This document shows positions 14,851 through 24,584 of a stretch of DNA of 52,639 nt, one piece after another. Below the pieces are notes generated by a model, which ran no database searches, was not told the origin of the DNA, and saw only the letters and a program-made list of their open reading frames with translations. The stretch lies in contig ONBA01000024.1 in the NCBI GenBank assembly GCA_900315975.1, positions 1 through 52,639 of the forward strand, read 5' to 3'. The DNA comes from an uncultured Ruminococcus sp. (GTDB taxonomy: Bacteria > Bacillota_A > Clostridia > Oscillospirales > Ruminococcaceae). Every line of letters starts with the position of its first letter. Positions within the stretch are counted from its first letter, which is position 1. Position numbers and translations under genes: made by a program.

Positions 14851-16206
14851 TTTACTGTCTTTTTTGAGCAGTACCACACTTTCTACATGACGAGTCCTCG
14901 GGAAGAGGTCGGCACCGCAGATTTTCTTTGCGGAGTAGCCGTTTTCACTGAGCCATTTAACGTCGCGTGCGGCAGTTGAGGGATTACACGATATCATGAC
15001 GATTTTTTCGGGAGCGGCTGAAACAACTGTTTCAAGAGTCTGCTCAGAACAGCCTTTTCTTGGCGGGTCGAGGAGAATTATATCAGGTGAACAGCCGTTG
15101 CTCCTGAGTTTTTCAAAGACTTTTCCGGCGTCTCCGCAGTGAAATTCAGCGTTCGTGATGCCGTTCATTTCTGCGTTTATTTTCGCATTCTCAATTGCTT
15201 CGGGTACTATCTCTATTCCGACGACCTTCGCAACTCTGTCAGCCATAGAAAGACCGATAGTGCCAACTCCGCAGTAGAGGTCGGCAACTACGTCAGACGG
15301 ATTTGGTGCGGCATATTCGAGAGCTTTTGCGTAGAGCTTTTCCGCCTGAACTGTATTTACCTGATAAAACGACTGCGGTGCGATATCTATTTCGTTGCCG
15401 CACATCGTATCTGTTATGTGTTCATCTCCGCAGAGCAGTTTGGTATTTTTGCCGAGGATAACGTTAGTCCTGTCGGGGTTGATGTTCATGACAACACTTC
15501 TGACGGTACTGTATTTGCCGCACAGCAGCTTTGCAAGCGGCATGAGCTGTCTTGAAAAGTCCTTGCGGACTACGAAACAGACCATTATCTGTCCGGAGTG
15601 TGCACCTGTGCGTATGTAGATATGGCGCATTATTCCGGTATGTGATTTTTCGTCGTAGACCGGCAGTTTCTTTTCATTTATGAATGTGAGCGAAGTATTG
15701 ACGATATCGGCAAAGATTTCCGGCTGAAGCAGGCAGTCCCCGATAGGTATAACCCTGTGACTTCTCGGTGCGTAGAATCCGCAGACTGCTTTGCCGTCCT
15801 GAGTGGCAATGGGGTACTGAGCCTTGTTGCGGTATCTTTCTGTATTATCGGCACTGATAAAGGTATCGGTATCAATATCGATACCGCCGAGACGTTTGAA
15901 AGCGTCCTTTACTATGTTGTTCTTGACTTCGCTCTCGGCTTCGTAGGAGATGTGTCTGAAAACACAGCCGCCGCATTTTTTATAGTGCGGACATGAAGGC
16001 TCGATACGGTCAGGGGAAGGCGTTATGATGTTTTCAACTATGCCGAATGCGTAGCTTTTCAGTACCTTGACAATTCTCACTTCAAGCTTGTCTCCGACAG
16101 CTGAGTCCGGCACGAATACTGCCATCTCATCAATGCGGCATACTCCGCTTCCCTCGGAGGTGATGCCGGTTATTTCTGCGGTATAGACTTTATTCTTTTC
16201 AAGCAT
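14848..16206 (-). CDS. 23S rRNA (uracil-5-)-methyltransferase, RumA/RlmD/RlmCD family
   Basis: A 452-residue enzyme. An N-terminal TRAM RNA-binding domain (about 1-60) is followed by an iron-sulfur Cys set CPHYKKCGGC (C72, C78, C81, plus a later Cys), a SAM-binding loop ADLYCGVGTIGLS and the catalytic SCNPSTAARD near the end. The family forms 5-methyluridine in 23S rRNA using SAM; Gram-positive members often act on two positions (RlmCD). The start at 16206 has GGAGG before it and overlaps the 3' end of hemZ by 37 bp, so translation is coupled. It is the last gene of the recJ-rel operon. Whether it acts on 23S rRNA or another RNA cannot be told from sequence alone. Confidence 0.92.
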   Translation of the reverse strand: MLEKNKVYTAEITGITSEGSGVCRIDEMAVFVPDSAVGDKLEVRIVKVLKSYAFGIVENIITPSPDRIEPSCPHYKKCGGCVFRHISYEAESEVKNNIVKDAFKRLGGIDIDTDTFISADNTERYRNKAQYPIATQDGKAVCGFYAPRSHRVIPIGDCLLQPEIFADIVNTSLTFINEKKLPVYDEKSHTGIMRHIYIRTGAHSGQIMVCFVVRKDFSRQLMPLAKLLCGKYSTVRSVVMNINPDRTNVILGKNTKLLCGDEHITDTMCGNEIDIAPQSFYQVNTVQAEKLYAKALEYAAPNPSDVVADLYCGVGTIGLSMADRVAKVVGIEIVPEAIENAKINAEMNGITNAEFHCGDAGKVFEKLRSNGCSPDIILLDPPRKGCSEQTLETVVSAAPEKIVMISCNPSTAARDVKWLSENGYSAKKICGADLFPRTRHVESVVLLKKDSK

Positions 16207-17657
16207 TCTGTGACCTCCGTTTTCTTTTTCATCAGCTCATTGAATCTGCCGATGTATTCATAGGGGAATTTGTAATTATGTATGCGTGAAATTTTACCGT
16301 CGGGGTAGACGAGTTTTGTTGAAGCGGCACAGCCTGCGCCGAGGATAGTCTGCGTCTCGTCCATGATGAATATATTGTACCAGCTCTCAAAGCCGGGTTT
16401 TGCGTAGCCGACATTTTCGAGGTTGTCAACGGTATTTTTCTGACGGTACATATAGTACGGCATATAGCCGCAGGACATGAGCTTCTTTATGCTGTAGCTG
16501 ACCATCTCCGCGGCGGGATTTTCCCTGTTGTCGGAGCTTTTTTCAAAAAGGTCGGCTGAACGTTTTAGTGTGAGAGTGTGGACTGTTATACTCTCAGGAG
16601 AGAGGTCGCAGATACGGTCGAGAGTACTGCGGAAACTCTCGGCTGACTCTGTAGGAAGACCGGCTATGAGGTCGGTATTTATGTTATCAAAGCCGATTCT
16701 GCGTGCAAGCTCGAATGCTTTTACGGCGTCTTCGCCGGAGTGCATTCTGCCGATTACGCGGAGTACATCGTCGTTGAGAGTCTGCGGATTTACAGATATG
16801 CGAGATGCGCCAAGCTCCTTTATAACGCGGAGCTTTTCCTCTGCTATGGTATCGGGACGTCCGGCTTCAACACTGTATTCACGGATAGAGTTCAGGTCGA
16901 AATTAGCGGCAACTGCTTCCATTACTGCGCGAAGCTCGTCTGCGGAGATAGATGTAGGAGTGCCGCCGCCGAAGTAGATAGTGTCGATTTTTGTACCGGT
17001 CTCGCGGACGATGTCTCCGACTATTTCAAGCTCGCGGCAGAGTGCTGATATGTACTCGGGCATCAGCTTTTTTGCGGAGTCCATACTGTGTGATACGAAT
17101 GAACAGTAACTGCACCTCGTCGGGCAAAATGGTATCGACACGTACAGACTTGCCGCAGAGCGGTCAATCTTATGGAGGATGGGGAGCTGTACAACGGCAG
17201 TTTTATACGCGAGGTCAAACTTGTCCGGAGAAAGCTCAAAGCGCTCGGTCAGTGCATTGCGGATAGTATCCTCGTCCATGCCTTTTTCCATTAGCTCCGT
17301 GACCTTTTTTACCGGACGTATACCGGTCATAAGTCCCCACGGCGGACGGATACCTGTCCTGCGGCAGAGAATGTGGTAGATAAGGCGGCATAGCTCGTGT
17401 TCGACCGTGTTTTTGTCACTGTCAGCAGGAAGCTGTGCCGCAGACTTTTCCGGCTCACTGCCGGAGAGTTTCACTTCTGCGGAAATTGTTATACTCTCGC
17501 TTACTCCGGCTATTACATAGCTGTCGCCGGAAGCGTTTGAGATATCATCGGAAAATGCGAACCTTGCGGTGCTGAAAAAGAGTTTCAGCGTGGCTTCTAT
17601 CTCGTATTTAAAAGAATTGCCGATCAGTACGACCGGCATTTTATGAGCATTTATCAT
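16170..17657 (-). CDS. hemZ: HemZ-like radical SAM coproporphyrinogen dehydrogenase-family protein
   Basis: A 495-residue protein. The N-terminal third is the HemZ-specific extension with PPWGLMTGIRPVK, followed by the radical SAM barrel with the iron-sulfur motif CPTRCSYCSF (CxxxCxxC), the glycine-rich GGGTPT and SVEAGRPDT. The HemN/HemZ family removes electrons from coproporphyrinogen III in anaerobic heme synthesis. No other heme genes are in the window, and many clostridia keep HemZ without a full heme pathway, so the true substrate is uncertain. The start at ATG 17657 follows AGGGG located in the last codons of the preceding MBL hydrolase gene. Confidence 0.88.
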   Translation of the reverse strand: MINAHKMPVVLIGNSFKYEIEATLKLFFSTARFAFSDDISNASGDSYVIAGVSESITISAEVKLSGSEPEKSAAQLPADSDKNTVEHELCRLIYHILCRRTGIRPPWGLMTGIRPVKKVTELMEKGMDEDTIRNALTERFELSPDKFDLAYKTAVVQLPILHKIDRSAASLYVSIPFCPTRCSYCSFVSHSMDSAKKLMPEYISALCRELEIVGDIVRETGTKIDTIYFGGGTPTSISADELRAVMEAVAANFDLNSIREYSVEAGRPDTIAEEKLRVIKELGASRISVNPQTLNDDVLRVIGRMHSGEDAVKAFELARRIGFDNINTDLIAGLPTESAESFRSTLDRICDLSPESITVHTLTLKRSADLFEKSSDNRENPAAEMVSYSIKKLMSCGYMPYYMYRQKNTVDNLENVGYAKPGFESWYNIFIMDETQTILGAGCAASTKLVYPDGKISRIHNYKFPYEYIGRFNELMKKKTEVTECLKRIKSIPQK

Positions 17658-17661
17658 CAGA

Positions 17662-18291
17662 TTAACCCCTGTTTGGTCTAAGATATGGATTGTTCATTTT
17701 CTCGTAGGCGAGAGTTGTTGAGTCGTTGTGACCCGGATATACCTTATAATCGCCTTTAAGTTCGGCAAGAAGTGCGAGAGAATTTCTCATGCAGTGGAGG
17801 TCTCCGCCGGGAAAATCGACGCGTCCGACTGCACAGCAGAAGAGTGTATCGCCGGAAAACATGACGTCGTCAGCGATATAGCAGACACTGCCGTGAGAGT
17901 GTCCGGGAGTGTGAAGCACGCGGAAAGTGCAGTCGCCGTCATTTATGAAGCAGTCGCCGCGGACTGCTGTGAAGTCGGTCACAGCCTTGAATGGCATTAT
18001 CGACATTGATGAATGGAGCGATGCTGACGAGCTTGTAAGCATGGGCACATCGCTCTCGTGGATATATACTTCTGCTCCGGTAGCGGCTCTCACGTCCTCG
18101 ACACCGCCGATGTGGTCGAAGTGACCGTGAGTGAGCAGTATCTTTGTTAGCTTTAGCCTGTTCATTTTCATATATTCAAGCAGTATGCGCGGACTGCCGC
18201 CGATGTCTATTGCGACACATCTTCCGGGAGCAGTCTCGACGAGGTAGCAGTTTGCGTTTAGCTCGCCGAGCTGGAATGTTTTTACTCTCAT
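17662..18291 (-). CDS. MBL-fold hydrolase, glyoxalase II-like
   Basis: A 209-residue single-domain metallo-beta-lactamase-fold protein. Metal motif THGHFDHIGG, then HTPGHSHGSVCY, SGDTLF and a late PGHNDSTT, the standard set for small glyoxalase II-like hydrolases that open thioesters such as S-lactoylglutathione-type compounds. The protein is cytoplasmic with no signal. The start at 18291 is chosen because AAGGAG lies 6 nt upstream; an ATG-like frame from 18321 overlaps the end of rel without a site. It sits between rel and hemZ with gaps of 10 and 4 bp, a common position in Firmicutes. Confidence 0.88.
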   Translation of the reverse strand: MRVKTFQLGELNANCYLVETAPGRCVAIDIGGSPRILLEYMKMNRLKLTKILLTHGHFDHIGGVEDVRAATGAEVYIHESDVPMLTSSSASLHSSMSIMPFKAVTDFTAVRGDCFINDGDCTFRVLHTPGHSHGSVCYIADDVMFSGDTLFCCAVGRVDFPGGDLHCMRNSLALLAELKGDYKVYPGHNDSTTLAYEKMNNPYLRPNRG

Positions 18292-18301
18292 GTGCAACTC
18301 C

Positions 18302-20599
18302 TTATATGCTTGAGCGTTCAACTGAGATAACGCCCTTGATTTTTCTTAGCTTGTCAAAAAGTTTTTTGAGCTGTTCTGTGCTTGATATCATAATGGTACT
18401 CTCAAAGAGCGCATTGCCGTTTTTCAGTACGCGCGATGCTGAGTGGACTATCGGTATCCTTGCCTCCATGAGCGCGGCTGAGATGTCGTAAACAAGTCCG
18501 ACACGGTCGGTTGCAACGACTTCAAAGCTCGTCTGAAGTTGTGAGAGACTGTTCTCTGACCAGACGATATCGTACCAGCGGTTCATCTCTTCAGGATTAT
18601 TGCGCTGTTTAGCGGCGAGGTAGTTTGAACAGCGTGTGGTGTGGACCGAAAGACCATATCCGCGTGTGACGAATCCTACGATATCGTCTCCGGGCAGCGG
18701 ATTACAGCACTGTGCAAACTTTACTGCCATATCGGTTATCTGGTCGAGGACTATGCTGTTGCTTCCGTTGGGTTTGAGTTTGATGATACGCGGGTCGTCC
18801 TGTTCATTCTGGTCGCCATAGAGTTTATTGAACTTGTCCTTGAAGCGCGGTATCATTTTCTCAAGGCTGATTCCGCCATAGCCGATAGATGCAAAGAAAT
18901 CATCGAGATTCTCGCAGTTGTGACGTTTGAAGTCGTCCTGAAGGAATGCACCGAGGTCTTCTTCGGGAACGTTAATATGATAGCGTTTGAAGGTGCGTTC
19001 AAGTTCAGCCTTTCCCTCGACGATGTTCTCGTCGCGGCGCTCTTTCTTGAACCATGAGCGTATCTTTGACCTTGCATCATTGGTCTGAACGATGTTTAGC
19101 CACGAACGGTTTGGTCCCTTATCGGGGTCTTTGGTGGTGATTATCTCGCATATCTGACCGGTCTGAAGCTTGTAATCGAGAGGTACTATTCTTCCGTCTA
19201 CCTTTGCACCGATTGTCTTGTGACCTATTTCTGTGTGGATACGGTAAGCGAAGTCGATTACGGTCGAATCCATAGGCAGGTCGATGGACTTGCCCTTGGG
19301 GGTCATGACAACAATGTCCTCGGGGGCGATATCGGTCTTGATGATGCGGACTATCTCCTCAACGTCGTCTGAGGTCTGCTGTGCTTCAATGACCTGACGT
19401 ACCCACGCGAGACGGCTTTCCATCTTGTCCTTGCCGCGGATACCCTCCTTGTACTTCCAGTGCGCGGCGATACCGTATTCAGCGGTCTCGTGCATATCCC
19501 ATGTTCTTATCTGCACCTCGAAGGGGATTCCCTCCTTGCCGAGAACGGTAGTATGCAGTGACTGGTACATATTTGCCTTAGGAGTCGAAATATAGTCCTT
19601 GAAACGGTTAGGGAGCGGTCGGAACATATCGTGGATAAGTCCGAGGACGTTGTAACACTCCGCAATAGTGGTAACAATGATTCTTACGGCATACTTGTCG
19701 TATATTTCGTCGATGTTCTTGTGGTTGAGGAATATCTTCTTGTAGATGCTGTAGATACTTTTTACACGTCCCTCTATCATGGGTGGCTCGGTGAAGTCCT
19801 CCTGATTGAAGCGGCGGGCGATACGCTCCTGTATCGTCACGATGAACTGCTCACGCTCTTCCTTTTTGGTTTCGAGGATATGGTCTATTTCAGAGTAGGC
19901 GAAGGGGTCAAGGAAGCGGAAAGACAGGTCTTCAAGCTCTTCCTGAATGGTCCTGATACCGAGACGGTGGGCGATAGGTGCGTAGATATTCATTGTCTCA
20001 AGGGCGGTCGCACGCTGTTTCTCGATAGGACGGTATTTCAGCGTTCTCATATTGTGCAGGCGGTCGGCAAGCTTGATTATCATAACTCTGATATCCTGCG
20101 ACATCGCGAGGAGTATCTTTCGTATATTCTCTGCCTGCTGTTCTTCCTTGGTATTGGTCGGTATCTTGCTCAGCTTTGTAACACCGTCGACGAGCATTGC
20201 AACGTCCTGTCCGAAGCGTTTTTTCAGGTCATCGAGCGTTGCGGGAGTGTCCTCAACAACGTCATGAAGCAGTGCGGCGCATATAGTATCGGTGTCCATG
20301 CCGATTTCAAGCAGAATGTAGGATACAGCGAGGGGGTGGATTATGTAGTCCTGACCGGACGAACGTTTTTGTCCCTCATGAGCCTTAGCCGCAAACTCAT
20401 ATGCGGAGATTATTTTGCTCAGGTCGTACTGTTTATCGTCTTTGAGTATCTTCTGTATGATTTTTTCAATGGTGAAGTTGTCATCATAATCTGGGATAGA
20501 GTCGATTATCTCACGCGCTACCTCCGGAGAACCGGTTTCGGGGATAGGCACACTTACGTCCTTGAACATCTCGTTTGTTGGATTTGAATCAGTCATCAT
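18302..20599 (-). CDS. rel: bifunctional (p)ppGpp synthetase/hydrolase Rel
   Basis: A 765-residue long RelA/SpoT homologue. The HD hydrolase domain (about 50-200) keeps HEGQKRSSG, the metal pair in LLHDVVEDT (H112, D113) and KLADRLHNMRTL. A synthetase domain (about 240-400) includes YDKYAVRIIV and the EVQIRT motif. TGS (VVMTPKGKSIDLP), a conserved-Cys region (AQCCNPLPGDDIVG) and a C-terminal ACT domain follow. It makes and degrades (p)ppGpp on amino-acid starvation. The start at ATG 20599 has AAGGAGG before it and overlaps the recJ stop as ATGATGA. The order recJ-rel is standard in Firmicutes. Confidence 0.96.
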   Translation of the reverse strand: MMTDSNPTNEMFKDVSVPIPETGSPEVAREIIDSIPDYDDNFTIEKIIQKILKDDKQYDLSKIISAYEFAAKAHEGQKRSSGQDYIIHPLAVSYILLEIGMDTDTICAALLHDVVEDTPATLDDLKKRFGQDVAMLVDGVTKLSKIPTNTKEEQQAENIRKILLAMSQDIRVMIIKLADRLHNMRTLKYRPIEKQRATALETMNIYAPIAHRLGIRTIQEELEDLSFRFLDPFAYSEIDHILETKKEEREQFIVTIQERIARRFNQEDFTEPPMIEGRVKSIYSIYKKIFLNHKNIDEIYDKYAVRIIVTTIAECYNVLGLIHDMFRPLPNRFKDYISTPKANMYQSLHTTVLGKEGIPFEVQIRTWDMHETAEYGIAAHWKYKEGIRGKDKMESRLAWVRQVIEAQQTSDDVEEIVRIIKTDIAPEDIVVMTPKGKSIDLPMDSTVIDFAYRIHTEIGHKTIGAKVDGRIVPLDYKLQTGQICEIITTKDPDKGPNRSWLNIVQTNDARSKIRSWFKKERRDENIVEGKAELERTFKRYHINVPEEDLGAFLQDDFKRHNCENLDDFFASIGYGGISLEKMIPRFKDKFNKLYGDQNEQDDPRIIKLKPNGSNSIVLDQITDMAVKFAQCCNPLPGDDIVGFVTRGYGLSVHTTRCSNYLAAKQRNNPEEMNRWYDIVWSENSLSQLQTSFEVVATDRVGLVYDISAALMEARIPIVHSASRVLKNGNALFESTIMISSTEQLKKLFDKLRKIKGVISVERSSI

Positions 20600-22656
20600 G
20601 AACGTCCTCCTTCTTTTCGGGCAGCGCACAGCTCGTCAAGTTTATTCCGCAGTTCTGCGAGTATAGGCGCGGAATCAAGCTGTACCTTTTCTGCTTTTTC
20701 AACTCGTCTTAGTATCTGTCCCGCAGGTGCGGCAGTTATGAGTCCGAGCTGACGCAGTGCTTCTGCCGCAGTACAGAAGCGGGCATAGTTTATCTTAGGG
20801 TCTGCGAGTCTGAGATACAGTGTATCAGCCGGTATACCTTCGCGCGGTATGCCGGTGTATATTTTCGCGGCGCAGTCTCGCGGCGGATACAGGGCAGGGT
20901 AGTAGTTATCGGGGAGCGTTTCTCCGCGTGTAAACGCTTCAAATGAGCTGAGCCCCGCAAAGTATCTGCTCTGCTCGAAACCGTGAAGGCGAATGTCGCT
21001 GACGATGAGCGATATCGAGACGTTTCCCCTGAATTCATTTATAGAAGGAGATACTATCAGGTCGCATATATCGCCGTTCCTGACTGTAAGCTCCTTAGGA
21101 CCTTTCCGGAATATAAGAGCGTCAGCGGAGGCGGTCCCGAACTTTATTCTCAGTTTTGTATGCGCACCGTCTTTGAGTGCCCTGATATCGGTGATTGCAG
21201 CGTTTTCTATGTAAAACAGCGGCTTTTCATTTCCTGCGCCGAACGGCTCAAGTACGCTTAGCCCCTTGATATTTTCGATTGTCAGTTCAGCCGGAGTGAG
21301 CGGGGAGTCGGCTTTTAGTTCAGCCGGCGGCATGATATGAAACTGCTCTGCCGCGTACTGTTCGAGCAGTGTGCGGAAATTCTCAGCCATACCGGCCTTT
21401 ATTGTGAATCCGCCTGCACCGTGGTGTCCGCCGAATTTTACAAGCGTGTCTGCCGCATAGGAGAGTGCACCGAATATTGAAAATTTACCGAAAGAACGCG
21501 CAGAACCGCGTATCTCGCCGTTTTCTTCCGAGGCAATGAAGCACGGCTTGCCGAATTCTTCCATTATTCGTGAGGCTACGATTCCGATAACGCCGTGGTG
21601 CCAGCCTTTTCCGCACAGGAAGATGACTCTGCCGCGTGTTAGTGACGGGTCGGCAGATATCATGGAAAAAATATCGGAAATAATGCTGTTTTCGGTGTTT
21701 TTGCGTTCGGTATTGAGTCTGTCGAGGTCAGCGGCGAGTTTGCGTGCTTCGTCGATATCCTCACATAGGATCAGCTCTACTGCCTGACGAGGTGAACCGA
21801 ATCTTCCGGAAGCGTTTATCCTCGGAGCTATGCCGAATCCGATAGACTGCGTATCACACGGCTTTTCTGCGATTCCGGCAAGTTCTTTCAGTGCTATGAC
21901 GGCAGGACGGTCAGAATTGTTGATGAGTTCCATTCCGTATGAGACGATGAACCTGTTTTCACCGGTCAGTTCGACTATATCAGCGACTGTTGCTATAGCG
22001 GCGAGGTCACCGAACTGTTCAAGTGCCATTGTGTAGTCGCCGCCGTCGAGTGCGGCAACCAGTTTTAGTGCAATGACCGCTCCACAGGCAGATTTGAACG
22101 GCGATGGACAGTCATGGCGGTGAGGGTCTACTACCGCTTCCGCCTTCGGGAGTGAGTCACCCTGCTGGTGGTGGTCGGTCACGACGAGCTTCATTCCGAG
22201 CCGGTAGATGTACTCGGCTTCGGCAATAGCAGAAATACCGTTATCTACGGTTATTATCAGCTCAACTCCGTCGCTGTGTATCTTGTCCACGGCGGCTTTG
22301 TTGAGTCCGTATCCTTCGGAGCGTTCGGGGATATAGAAGGTCACGTCTGCGCCTATCTCTTCAAGGTAGGTGTAGAGTATGGACGCTGCCATTATGCCGT
22401 CACAGTCGTAATCACCGTAAACGCATATTCGGCTGCCTTCTTCGACAGCTGTGTTGACAGTGTCTGCTGCCGCCTTCATATCCTTTATCAGAAAAGGGTC
22501 GGACAGACCGTCAGTATTCAGTTTTTCCATGACCTGCTCAGGGGTCGAGTATCCTTTTGCTGCGAGAGCAGCCGCAGTAAGTGAGGTTACTCCGCAGCCA
22601 AGCATTAGCTTTGAGACAGTTGGTCTGTCGGGTGAGCAGATGTTCCATTTCTTCAT
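20596..22656 (-). CDS. recJ: single-strand-specific 5'-3' exonuclease RecJ
   Basis: A 686-residue protein with DHH-family motifs: GDYDCDGIMA (81-90), TVDNGISA, TDHHQQ (DHH 161-163), the APRINASGR motif and GGHHGAGGF of DHHA1, then an OB-like C-terminal part. It degrades single-stranded DNA in recombination and mismatch repair. It is shorter than Bacillus RecJ (about 786) because the extra C-terminal region is reduced. AAGGAGC precedes the ATG. First gene of the minus-strand operon recJ-rel-MBL-hemZ-methyltransferase with its own promoter and a leader of about 130 nt. Confidence 0.95.
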   Translation of the reverse strand: MKKWNICSPDRPTVSKLMLGCGVTSLTAAALAAKGYSTPEQVMEKLNTDGLSDPFLIKDMKAAADTVNTAVEEGSRICVYGDYDCDGIMAASILYTYLEEIGADVTFYIPERSEGYGLNKAAVDKIHSDGVELIITVDNGISAIAEAEYIYRLGMKLVVTDHHQQGDSLPKAEAVVDPHRHDCPSPFKSACGAVIALKLVAALDGGDYTMALEQFGDLAAIATVADIVELTGENRFIVSYGMELINNSDRPAVIALKELAGIAEKPCDTQSIGFGIAPRINASGRFGSPRQAVELILCEDIDEARKLAADLDRLNTERKNTENSIISDIFSMISADPSLTRGRVIFLCGKGWHHGVIGIVASRIMEEFGKPCFIASEENGEIRGSARSFGKFSIFGALSYAADTLVKFGGHHGAGGFTIKAGMAENFRTLLEQYAAEQFHIMPPAELKADSPLTPAELTIENIKGLSVLEPFGAGNEKPLFYIENAAITDIRALKDGAHTKLRIKFGTASADALIFRKGPKELTVRNGDICDLIVSPSINEFRGNVSISLIVSDIRLHGFEQSRYFAGLSSFEAFTRGETLPDNYYPALYPPRDCAAKIYTGIPREGIPADTLYLRLADPKINYARFCTAAEALRQLGLITAAPAGQILRRVEKAEKVQLDSAPILAELRNKLDELCAARKEGGRS

Positions 22657-22793
22657 TAAAAAAGCTCCTTACAGGTGAAAACTGGTATATAAGACAGGAT
22701 GCGCCGTTCACTTTTGCAAACTTGTGTTTGCTCGTGCGATGTACAAAAAGACGCTCCGTTGATAGTGCCGTTTGCTATAGTTATACATCTTAT

Positions 22794-22822
22794 ATTATAT
22801 CACCTGTGGGAGCATTTTTCAA
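22794..22822 (-). promoter_or_regulatory. SigA promoter for the recJ-rel operon
   Basis: On the minus strand TTGAAA (22822-22817), 17 bp, TATAAT (22799-22794). The transcript then has a leader of about 130 nt with a small GCAAAC/GTTTGC hairpin near 22710-22730 and no ORF of note. Confidence 0.88.
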
Positions 22823-22881
22823 TAGAGTATCCCAAAATCGTCATATTACCCTAAAACGTGGAAAATATTTTGAAAAGACAC

Positions 22882-23580
22882 TCAGCAGATATTTTCAAGC
22901 TTGACACGAAGCTTCTGTATGATACGTTTTTCAAGCCTCGATATGTAAGACTGCGAGATGCCGATCGCATCAGCTACTTCTTTCTGTGTCATTTCCTTGC
23001 CGTTCCGCAGTCCGAAACGCAGTTCCATTATCTCACGTTCCCTGTCGCAGAGTTCGGATACCGCGCCTCTCAGCATTTCACGCTCAGCTTCGGTCTCGAT
23101 GCCCTTGTTGACTACGTCGTCGTCGGTACCAAGAACGTCAGAAAGCAGAAGTTCATTGCCGTCGTAGTCAACATTCAGCGGTTCGTCAATGGAGAGGTCG
23201 TTGCGGTACTGTGACGACTTCCTCAGAAACATTAGTATCTCGTTTTCGATACAGCGTGAAGCATAGGTTGCAAGTTTGATATTTCTGTCGGGACGGAAAG
23301 TGTTTACCGCTTTGATGAGTCCTATTGTACCGATAGAGACAAGGTCTTCGATGCCGATACCGGTCGACTCGAATTTTTTCGCTATAAACACCACAAGCCG
23401 CAGATTATGAACTATCAGCTTTTTGCGTGCGGCAGTGTCGTTTTCGGCAAGCTGTGCGAACACTTCCTCCTCTTCGATACGTGTCAGCGGCGGCGGCAGA
23501 GTATCTGCACCGTTGACGTAGTACACCTCCCTCCCGAAGAGACTTTTCAGCTTCATGAACAGATTTTGCAGTATGACCAT
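22882..23580 (-). CDS. sigE: sporulation sigma factor SigE
   Basis: A 232-residue sigma-70 family protein. Region 2 contains [20 protein letters not shown] and [17 protein letters not shown]; region 4 contains [12 protein letters not shown] and a helix-turn-helix, [20 protein letters not shown] short N-terminal pro-sequence (about residues 1-25, [15 protein letters not shown]) precedes region 1.2/2, as in pro-SigE, which is cleaved by SpoIIGA. The start at 23580 follows AAAGGAG; the frame extends further upstream without a site. It directs the mother-cell programme of endospore formation. It follows spoIIGA with a 75-bp gap and is read from the same promoter. Confidence 0.95.
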   Translation of the reverse strand: MVILQNLFMKLKSLFGREVYYVNGADTLPPPLTRIEEEEVFAQLAENDTAARKKLIVHNLRLVVFIAKKFESTGIGIEDLVSIGTIGLIKAVNTFRPDRNIKLATYASRCIENEILMFLRKSSQYRNDLSIDEPLNVDYDGNELLLSDVLGTDDDVVNKGIETEAEREMLRGAVSELCDREREIMELRFGLRNGKEMTQKEVADAIGISQSYISRLEKRIIQKLRVKLENIC

Positions 23581-23655
23581 GTTTTTCTCCTTTCTATTGA
23601 TGGACAATTAAATCTCATTTTCGTCAGGTATCAGATTCAGGATTTAGTCGGCACA

Positions 23656-24450
23656 TCAATAATATTTCAGTATTTTGGGGTCGTAAATAGCCTTGCCGGA
23701 GCACTTTCCGAGACCTATCATTACGTCGACCGGTTTTTTCTCTCCTGTGACATTGTTCACTATCACTACCTCGTCCGGTCGGAATACCGGTATAACTCCC
23801 GAATCGGATACGGTCGCACACGGTATAAGTCTGATTCTTGCCGGTATTTCGCCGATATCTCCGCGTGAGCAGATTATCACGGGTCTGCCGGAGAAGCAGT
23901 CTTTGAGTGCATTGCCGGTGTCTGCGAGTCCCTGTATTGCGCTTACGCGCTTCCCACAGCGAATCATCACCTTTGTGTCAAAAGTCTGTGCAGTCGGAGT
24001 CAGTCTTTTGAACAGGCATACAGCCGCGTAAAGTAATGCCGTAACTGTAACAAGCAGGAGAAGTGAAAAGTCTATGTAAAAATAGGTGTTGGAAAAGTGC
24101 ATGAACTGTGGTTTCAGCCATGAATAAGCCGCATAGATGACTCCGGCAAAGATGAAGTTCACCGTGAAGAATGTGAACGTGTTTTTGAGCATTCTGCCTG
24201 TGCTGACGAAACCGAATGCGGCAAGGACGATTGTAAAGGCGGCGATTGCCTTTATCCCTAACGATATTATCAGCGGCATCTCCGGAGCAAGTATCAGCAG
24301 TGAGAAAAGACTGCCGTAGAGCGATGCCGCGATACACCGCCATATCCGCAGGGGAGAACAGGTCAGCTTTGCGGTTGTCCGCAGCAGAAAATAGTTTACA
24401 TAGACGTTGAGTACTATCAGTACATCGACATAAACGGTCAGAACATTCAC
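23656..24450 (-). CDS. spoIIGA: SpoIIGA, sigma-E processing aspartic peptidase
   Basis: A 264-residue protein. Five hydrophobic helices (about 1-147) anchor a C-terminal pepsin-like half with the catalytic DTGN at 177-180 (GLADTGNALKD). SpoIIGA sits in the septum and cleaves the pro-sequence of SigE after a forespore signal (SpoIIR, not in this window). GGAGGTGA precedes the ATG. Pairing with sigE is diagnostic. The region between it and sigE holds no terminator. Confidence 0.93.
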   Translation of the reverse strand: MNVLTVYVDVLIVLNVYVNYFLLRTTAKLTCSPLRIWRCIAASLYGSLFSLLILAPEMPLIISLGIKAIAAFTIVLAAFGFVSTGRMLKNTFTFFTVNFIFAGVIYAAYSWLKPQFMHFSNTYFYIDFSLLLLVTVTALLYAAVCLFKRLTPTAQTFDTKVMIRCGKRVSAIQGLADTGNALKDCFSGRPVIICSRGDIGEIPARIRLIPCATVSDSGVIPVFRPDEVVIVNNVTGEKKPVDVMIGLGKCSGKAIYDPKILKYY

Positions 24451-24464
24451 CTCCTCATGTAATT

Positions 24465-24497
24465 ATTATAATGCGCATAGTCCGCGGATTATGTCGA
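24465..24497 (-). promoter_or_regulatory. spoIIG-type promoter with 21-bp spacing and candidate Spo0A box over the -35
   Basis: On the minus strand a perfect -10 box TATAAT (24470-24465) has no -35 at the usual 17 bp (CATAAT instead), but TCGACA (24497-24492) lies 21 bp away and belongs to the plus-strand heptamer TGTCGAT, 6 of 7 matches to the Spo0A box TGNCGAA. B. subtilis spoIIG is known for a similar over-long spacer (22 bp) with Spo0A bound at the -35. Confidence 0.6.
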
Positions 24498-24518
24498 TTA
24501 TGCAGAGTAAAATAGGAC

Positions 24519-24549
24519 AAAAAATACCTCCGCATTATAGCGGAGGTAT
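24519..24549 (-). terminator. rho-independent terminator after the helicase/small-peptide genes
   Basis: The 10-bp stem ATACCTCCGC/GCGGAGGTAT (24524-24533, 24540-24549) has a 6-nt loop, and on the minus strand it runs into TTTTTT. Confidence 0.92.
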
Positions 24550-24584
24550 GTATGTACACCATTGGTATTCCTGAATTATAATTC

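Noticed and set aside
19631..20587. 318-codon plus-strand ORF opposite rel
   Set aside because: Antisense shadow of a strongly conserved gene; no ribosome site and no recognisable domains.
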